Positions 58,817 through 64,000 of a DNA stretch of 64,000 bases are shown piece after piece; position 1 is the stretch's first letter, and every line of letters begins with the position of its first letter. The DNA comes from Toxorhynchites rutilus septentrionalis (taxonomy: Eukaryota > Arthropoda > Insecta > Diptera > Culicidae). The notes beneath the pieces are model-generated. The model was given only the letters and a program-made list of their open reading frames with translations. It was not told where the DNA came from and did no database searches. Both the position numbers and the translations under genes were made by a program. The stretch spans positions 28,192,981-28,256,980 of the forward strand of contig NC_073744.1 of the NCBI RefSeq assembly GCF_029784135.1, read 5' to 3'.

Positions 58817-59041
58817 GTTTTCACTAGGTTTTATTGTACCACTTTCAGCCAAATGTGGTATTATTCAACGATATTTGCACGAAGAAAGTAAAACAAAACA
58901 AGTACCTTCCAACAAAATTGACTGATTTAAATTTGATATTCGGTTTAGGTTCGCGATGACAGTGGTACGGTGTCGACGTCTGGTGGCGACTTTCAATTAG
59001 GGGCCATAATTTGACTCCCAAACTCTATCTCTATCAAATTA
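58817..59041. other. 5' flank of paralogue 2
   Basis: Probable promoter and 5' UTR. The block at 58999-59041 ('ggccataatttgactcccaa', then 'ctctatctctatca') has a degenerate copy at about 62846-62890. Confidence 0.4.
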
Positions 59042-59829
59042 GGCCGTGGACATAGTGAATGCGATACGGGCGGGCGCGGGCGTGGGCTCGTTCGCGAAAA
59101 AGATCTTGTACACGAACGCGGAAATCAAATGCAAATCGCCCTGACCTGACATAGTAAACGCGATTTCAATGCGGCGAAACAAAGGGATCGCTAAGATGGC
59201 CGCCTTTTAGTAGCCAGCATAGAACATCATGAGCATAGAAATCATAACCTAAAATAAAAAATGGAGTGCTCCGCGCAATTCTTCAGCTGTGATTTTAATT
59301 GCAAATCGTCAAGAAAGCTTCCGGATGGGTATCCAAACATCGCTTGCCAAAGGAAACTATCCAACGTAATCAAATATTAACATATATGACTCCGAACATT
59401 AAACAATACGTGAACCCCCTAAGCATACATACATACACCGTCCCGTCATCGTGAAGTCAACGTAAAGGAATGAAATGTCAAATATTCTCCCATGAAAATC
59501 ATATGGTAGCATTCATATACACCATCACCGGTAACACTGACGTCGGCAAAATAAGTCCAAGAGAATAGTTGACGGGACGGTGACGTTGTATGTGTAGCGC
59601 ACTAAATTTGCATTGGATGGGATAGGGTTTCCAGAGCCCCGGGCGAAACTGTGTGTGGAGTGTTTCGCCACAAGTGCGATGCGAGTGAAGCTAAGTGATG
59701 GTTGCCAGACGACTTTCATAAATATCTTCACAATCGAATTCGTCAAACGAAAATAAAAATTGAGCTGTTAACTTATTATTTTCGATTTTTTTTATCCAAA
59801 ATATATATTTTTATTAGGGCTCATATGGC

Positions 59830-60570
59830 GTTAACCTGACGGGGCCGGGAGTTCAATATTTCGACAATGTTTGCCTTATAACTATGTTAGTAATATGTAA
59901 CCGATTACTCGCGGTTGACTCGAGGTTAGTATTACAAGTGTTTTCGTAATTGTGCTGTTGCTGTCTCCAATGCTCTGTACCTATGCCCGACACGGGATAC
60001 TTCCTATTGGGATGCAGCTGACCATTAATCAGCAACGCTCCCCTAGTCTGTACCCCATATCTAGCGTGGTGCGTCTTCTCGACTCGAGGAATCCATGATA
60101 GAATGGTCACTAGCCGGCGCAAACATCAGCTCGTGTAGAGTTGTCATGAGCGGTACAACCTTTGGCCCGTGTATCTGTAAAGAGTGTGTGTATGTATTGC
60201 CGCGACTAAGTAAAAGTTTATAGATCGGATAGGAGGGATATGAAACAGGGACACAACGAAGGAAACATCATTAAACGTTGACATCGGCGTTTCTGAGGAA
60301 CAGGTATAGATGAAGCAGTAGATCAGGATCACGGCTACCTAAGATATCTCGGACGGGGATATCCGATTGTCTACCTTTTGCTCTCAGTGCTCTAGAGAGC
60401 TGAGAGCGAGCAGCATGGAATCGGATACACGACCAGACAATATGCTCGATGTCGTGGTAGCCATCGCCACAATCACATAGATTGTTTGCTGCGAGCCCAA
60501 TGCGATAGAGATGCGCGTTTAGGCCTGTTTCGATTGTTTCCGTTAATTTTTCTTTTAATTTAGATGTTCG
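59830..60570 (-). mobile_element. 3' end of an I-type LINE
   Basis: Read on the minus strand from about 60525, translation gives L-C-D-C-G-D-G-Y-H-D-I-E-H-I-V-W-S-C, the C-terminal cysteine-histidine knuckle of I/R1-group ORF2, then D-I-P-V-R-D-I-L-G and a stop at about 60270, followed by a 3' UTR of about 430 bp. RT and RNase H are absent, so the copy is severely 5' truncated. Confidence 0.65.
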
Positions 60571-60637
60571 GTTGAAGCTTTTTTGAGAAAAATATCACAT
60601 ACATACGCGCGATCAAAAACGATCAGTATGTCATAGC

Positions 60638-61699
60638 TAGTGATGTCTAAATATTTCATTTATTCGATTATCGATTAATCGTTGGGGCATTTTTTAATAT
60701 TCTATTCATACGAATAATTGTTTTTGAATATTCGATTAATCGAGCGAACATTAATTTTTTTGTAATAATCACGTATCAGGTTGTCATTCTGGTCGCGTGA
60801 TCTATCGAGTTGTCGATGTTAGATGGTTGGATGAAAAAATGTTGAATAAAAGAAAATATCAACCTTGAGAAAAATTCCTTCTTTCATTAATCGCGATTAC
60901 AGTGGCAATTATTCGATGTATTCTCGCTTAACTTTTGAAAAGGTCATATGTAACAAAAGTAAACAAATCGAGTTAATGGATGCACGCTATTAGTTTTCAG
61001 TCATTGAATGCATTACAAAAACAATCGTTCATGTATCTACCTTCTTCATCTTTTTATCGCCGATACTAAAAATATCCAATGTGCAGATTCGTATTTTAAG
61101 CACTCGGCTGTTACTTCGGACGCCACTTCCCTCCGATGCTCGGAACGTCCGAAGTAGCAAAGCAGTCAAAACAACACGATGTCGTACTTCAGTCGTTTTG
61201 AGTTTTTGTTACATACGGGCGTTGTTAGCGATTTCAGTGTAATTCAACTAGTGATAATAAAAATAATCTGTCTTTAGAACGAAATGCTGATATTTGGATT
61301 GCTGTTTAGTAGTTAGTTTCAGATTCTCATCGTGCAACGTAATATGTCCAATGTGCAAACGCGGCAGTCAAGACGTCCAATGTAACATTTTTCGTTCCTA
61401 GGCTTCAAATTTAAGCTCAAATCACGGAACAACAGTAACGTTTCGTTTTTCAGAGTTATTTATGACTGCTAGTGGAGAAAGTAGTGATAGAGATCGATAC
61501 CTTTCAAGACAATTCGCGGATTAATGTTCGGGTCTTCAACTTCGTTTTTCTCGAGTTGACGAAAATGTGACATTGGACCTTTTCAAAAGTTACGCGAGTA
61601 TTCATATTTTGATTTAAAATTATTCGATACAAAATTACTCGGTTATAATTTCGTATATTCGATTATTTGAATTAATCGAACGATTACCCGACGTCTCTA
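60638..61699. mobile_element. hAT-type MITE 1 ('cgattaatcg' rich)
   Basis: The 8-bp direct repeat GTCATAGC is at 60630-60637 and 61700-61707. Ends read TAGTGATGTC and (reverse strand) TAGAGACGTC, followed by 'ttcgattaatcg'-like arrays. It contains a further inverted-repeat piece at about 60935-61593 with ends TAACTTTTGAAAAGGTC. Non-coding. Confidence 0.8.
60935..61593. mobile_element. Inverted-repeat element nested in hAT-type MITE 1
   Basis: Left end TAACTTTTGAAAAGGTCATA and right end, reverse strand, TAACTTTTGAAAAGGTCCAA. A related fragment is at 52370-52445. No target duplication was defined. Confidence 0.55.
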
Positions 61700-61713
61700 G
61701 TCATAGCGATGAG

Positions 61714-62556
61714 TAGTGATCCCCGATTTTCGAAATTATTCGTTCATCAGCTAATCGAATATTTTTCAGCAGTTTGTTAGGGTGCTCATACACTGTTTGA
61801 CCGAAGCCAAATATTTGACTCTTTTTGACAGATAAAATTTGGTCAACGTGTACTGATCAAATATATTCTACACAAAACACGACAAGCAAATATTCAATTA
61901 TTGGATGCCTAAAATATTTTTTCAGTCTGTTCTTCGAACCTGTCGGTGCATGGTTAGGTTACCTTGAATATTTCAGTTGGTTTTTTCCATGTTCGGTGTT
62001 TGATATTGTTTACTACTGTTGAAAATTGAAGAGTGGCAAACAAAATAGTGTTTGTACAAATATCAAATCAAACCTTATCTGTCAAAAAATATCAAATATT
62101 TGACCTCCGGGCAAACAGTGTACGGCCACCTTTATTCGATACGATTAATCGCCCAAAATAATTGATTAATCGATTAATCGTCACACTGAGAGGAATAATT
62201 AGTTAGACCAATATTTCTCATTTACTTGACAGCACCCTGGAATCAAAAAAGTATTCATTCCACCTGAAAATGAATTATTATCTTTTACGCTCCCCTAGAC
62301 TCGTAAACGATGCTAAATTCGCGTTGACGGCATTGAGCTTGGTTTATGAGTTAAGGGGATCGTCAAAGATAATGATTGATTTTCAGGATAAAACTGCAGT
62401 GGCCGTACGTTTTTTCTCTGGATTTGGATCGATTAATTGACGTAAATTATTCGTTCGCTTCGATTATTATTTGTTCAGTATTCGTTCGATTAATGTTCGA
62501 TTTATGTAGGAGGTATTCAATTAATCGATTAATCGAATGAGTATCGGGGATCACTA
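61714..62556. mobile_element. hAT-type MITE 2 ('cgattaatcg' rich)
   Basis: The 8-bp direct repeat GCGATGAG is at 61706-61713 and 62557-62564. Ends are TAGTGATCCCCGAT on both sides (inverted). Its target site overlaps the right duplication of MITE 1, so the two sit almost back to back. An inner pair of motifs 'ggtgctcatacactgtttga' and 'caaacagtgtacggccacc' suggests another small nested inverted repeat at about 61780-62131. Confidence 0.85.
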
Positions 62557-62625
62557 GCGATGAGCTCCGACTAATCGCTCCGCATCGCATCGCACCGCAC
62601 CTCGTTTACTATGTCCTCGGCCTTA

Positions 62626-63290
62626 GACGGCGGTGACACTGGATGCAGAAAAGTGGTCGTACGAATTGTATGCAATAGTGAAAGTAAACAACCACATTGA
62701 GTTGCATTGGTGTGGTTACATTGCTTCCCCTTTGCTTCGTTCGGATTCGCCAGCTTCTATCGAACCAAATTGTTTGTTTCTCATCGTCAATTATCGTACA
62801 ATCAAATTTTCGTGCGTACTCCTAGCCAATGTCATTTTAGCCTTAGGTGCCATAATATGGCTCCCAAACCCTATCTCTATCGGATTAGAAGACACGAAGC
62901 CGATTTTTTAAAGTTAAAATTTGAATGAAAATTTTCACATCATGTTATCCAATTACTTGAAACACGTATCTCTTTTTTCAAATTGTATATAGTTCTACCA
63001 CATGGCTTGTAGGATAAGATAGATTAGAGTATAAGCATAGCATAGATAGATATAAACTTTGTATTGCCTTTTCTTTAGAATATTTCCTTCATAAACATTA
63101 TTATCTTCCTTTCCCTACATATTCTGAGATAAGTAAAACCATAAGCAATTATCTCCCCCTTACTATGCCTTCTGAGTCAGGGTGCACCAATGTAAAAGGA
63201 ATATAAATAAATCAGTATATTACGATCATTAGAAAGCGACTGTTTGTTAGCAAAAGAAACTCCATTCCGCCAATGACGGTATAATTATAT
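62626..63290. other. Intergenic, no gene recognised
   Basis: Contains the degenerate copy of the 58999 block at about 62846-62890; otherwise AT-rich. Confidence 0.35.
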
Positions 63291-64000
63291 AGGATTAGGG
63301 AAAAAGAAATGTCGTATTTCTGATCGAAATTTGACGCTTTATTTAACATACTTAAAATTATCCAATTTAAGTCAAATATGCGCCGTTTTGTTCGCAAACT
63401 GGTTGTCATTTAGAAGGCAACTTCATTATCCTCCTCTTATAAAACCCCCTTTCCTTATTTGCAAAAAACTCAGACAGCCTGTTTTCGCAAGTCTCTTCTC
63501 ACTTCTGAGGCTAACTTAGTATCACCAAGAGCGTTTTGCATGGACCGGAAGAGATGATAATCACTTGGAGCCAGGTCCGGACTGTACGGTGGGTACAATA
63601 GGACATCCCATCCGAGCTCCCGTAGCTTCTGGCGGGTCATCAAAGATGTGTGAGGCCGAGCGTTGTCCTGGTGGAAAACAACACCATTCCGATTGATCAT
63701 TTCTGGCCGCTTCTGGTCAATCGCCTGCTTCAAACGGTCAATCTGCTCACAGTAGAGAACCGAGTTGAAGGTCTGGCCATAGTTGAGCAGCTCATAGTGG
63801 ACGATTGGCCTACCAGTACGGGGTGTATCTTCGACAGCCACTACACCAGAACGAAATCGATCAAATCAATGCTGTGCTGTGCGAATCGTTACAGTATTGA
63901 GTCCATAAACTACAAGATTTTTTTCGGCCGCCTTCGTTGCAGTTTTACCTCGCCGGTAGTAAAAACGTAAAATATGGCGAATTTCTTGCTTGGTGGACTT
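63291..64000 (-). mobile_element. mariner copy (D,D34D), partial, runs off the window
   Basis: The left (3') end starts near 'ggattagggaaaaagaaatg'. On the minus strand from the window edge, translation gives the HTH part (E-I-R-H-I-L-R-F-Y-Y-R-R-G-K-T-A-T), an in-frame TGA where a Trp is expected before F-D-R-F, and P-R-T-G-R-P-I-V. It then jumps directly to Y-E-L-L, Q-D-N-A-R-P-H-T-S (second Asp) and S-P-D-L-A-P-S-D-Y-H-L-F (third Asp). The block with the first catalytic Asp is deleted. It is inactive. Confidence 0.85.

Larger units (their letters stand above)
59042..62622. mobile_element. Large TTA-flanked inverted-repeat element (Harbinger-type ends)
   Basis: Ends read GGCCGTGGACATAGTGAATG and, on the reverse strand, GGCCGAGGACATAGTAAACG, with TTA at 59039-59041 and 62623-62625. 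The 3.6 kb interior holds an I-type LINE 3' end and two hAT-type MITEs, so much of the length is later insertion. A related motif 'gacatagtaaacgcg' also occurs at about 59149. No Harbinger transposase was recognised. Superfamily by the 3-bp TTA duplication only. Confidence 0.6.

Overview
The window looks like a mosquito chromosome segment, most probably from a culicine of the Aedes type. The evidence is an insect-type NDUFA6 and RUNDC1, several insect-specific ZAD zinc-finger genes, introns of about 60 to 620 bp, an AT-rich background, and dense nests of transposable elements (mariner, RTE, CR1-like, R1/LOA/I-like and Jockey LINEs, tRNA-derived SINEs, Helitron-like repeats and many MITEs). The species is inferred; no sequence search was run.

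Layout. 1-8274 is repeat territory: three Helitron-like copies, a tRNA-type SINE with a clean target-site duplication, a hAT-type element carrying a deleted mariner copy, and a pogo-type MITE. 8275-20800 holds a MITE, fused mariner relics, an RTE-type LINE split by a TTAA-flanked MITE, degenerate LINE pieces and stretches with no recognisable gene. NDUFA6 (complex I subunit B14) lies at 20824-21425 on the minus strand, with tandemly duplicated upstream DNA. 22092-25350 contains two further inverted-repeat elements.

The genic core runs from 26455 to 58816. It holds a THAP-ZAD-C2H2 gene (26455-28299, +), a ZAD gene with twelve C2H2 fingers (31974-34137, -), RUNDC1 (34715-37482, +), a second THAP-ZAD gene (46829-48304, +) and two tandem THAP-ZAD-C2H2 paralogues (49054-51013 and 57146-58816, both -). 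The ZAD gene and RUNDC1 are divergent, with 577 bp between their start codons. LINEs separate the genes: CR1-like at 28862-30702, R1/LOA/I-like at about 38830-42765 and Jockey at about 52960-56700. A compound MITE nest ends about 110 bp upstream of the 46829 gene.

58817-64000 is repeats again: a 3.6 kb inverted-repeat element containing an I-type LINE 3' end and two adjacent hAT-type MITEs with overlapping target sites, then a mariner copy running off the window.

How the genes relate. NDUFA6 is a mitochondrial housekeeping gene and RUNDC1 an intracellular RUN-domain protein. The other five genes encode nuclear proteins of the ZAD zinc-finger family; four also start with a THAP DNA-binding domain, and this THAP-ZAD-C2H2 architecture is the most interesting protein-level feature. 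No tRNA or rRNA gene and no CRISPR array was seen, and no intact autonomous transposon could be supported. Coordinates of spliced genes are outer limits; exon limits are in the evidence text.
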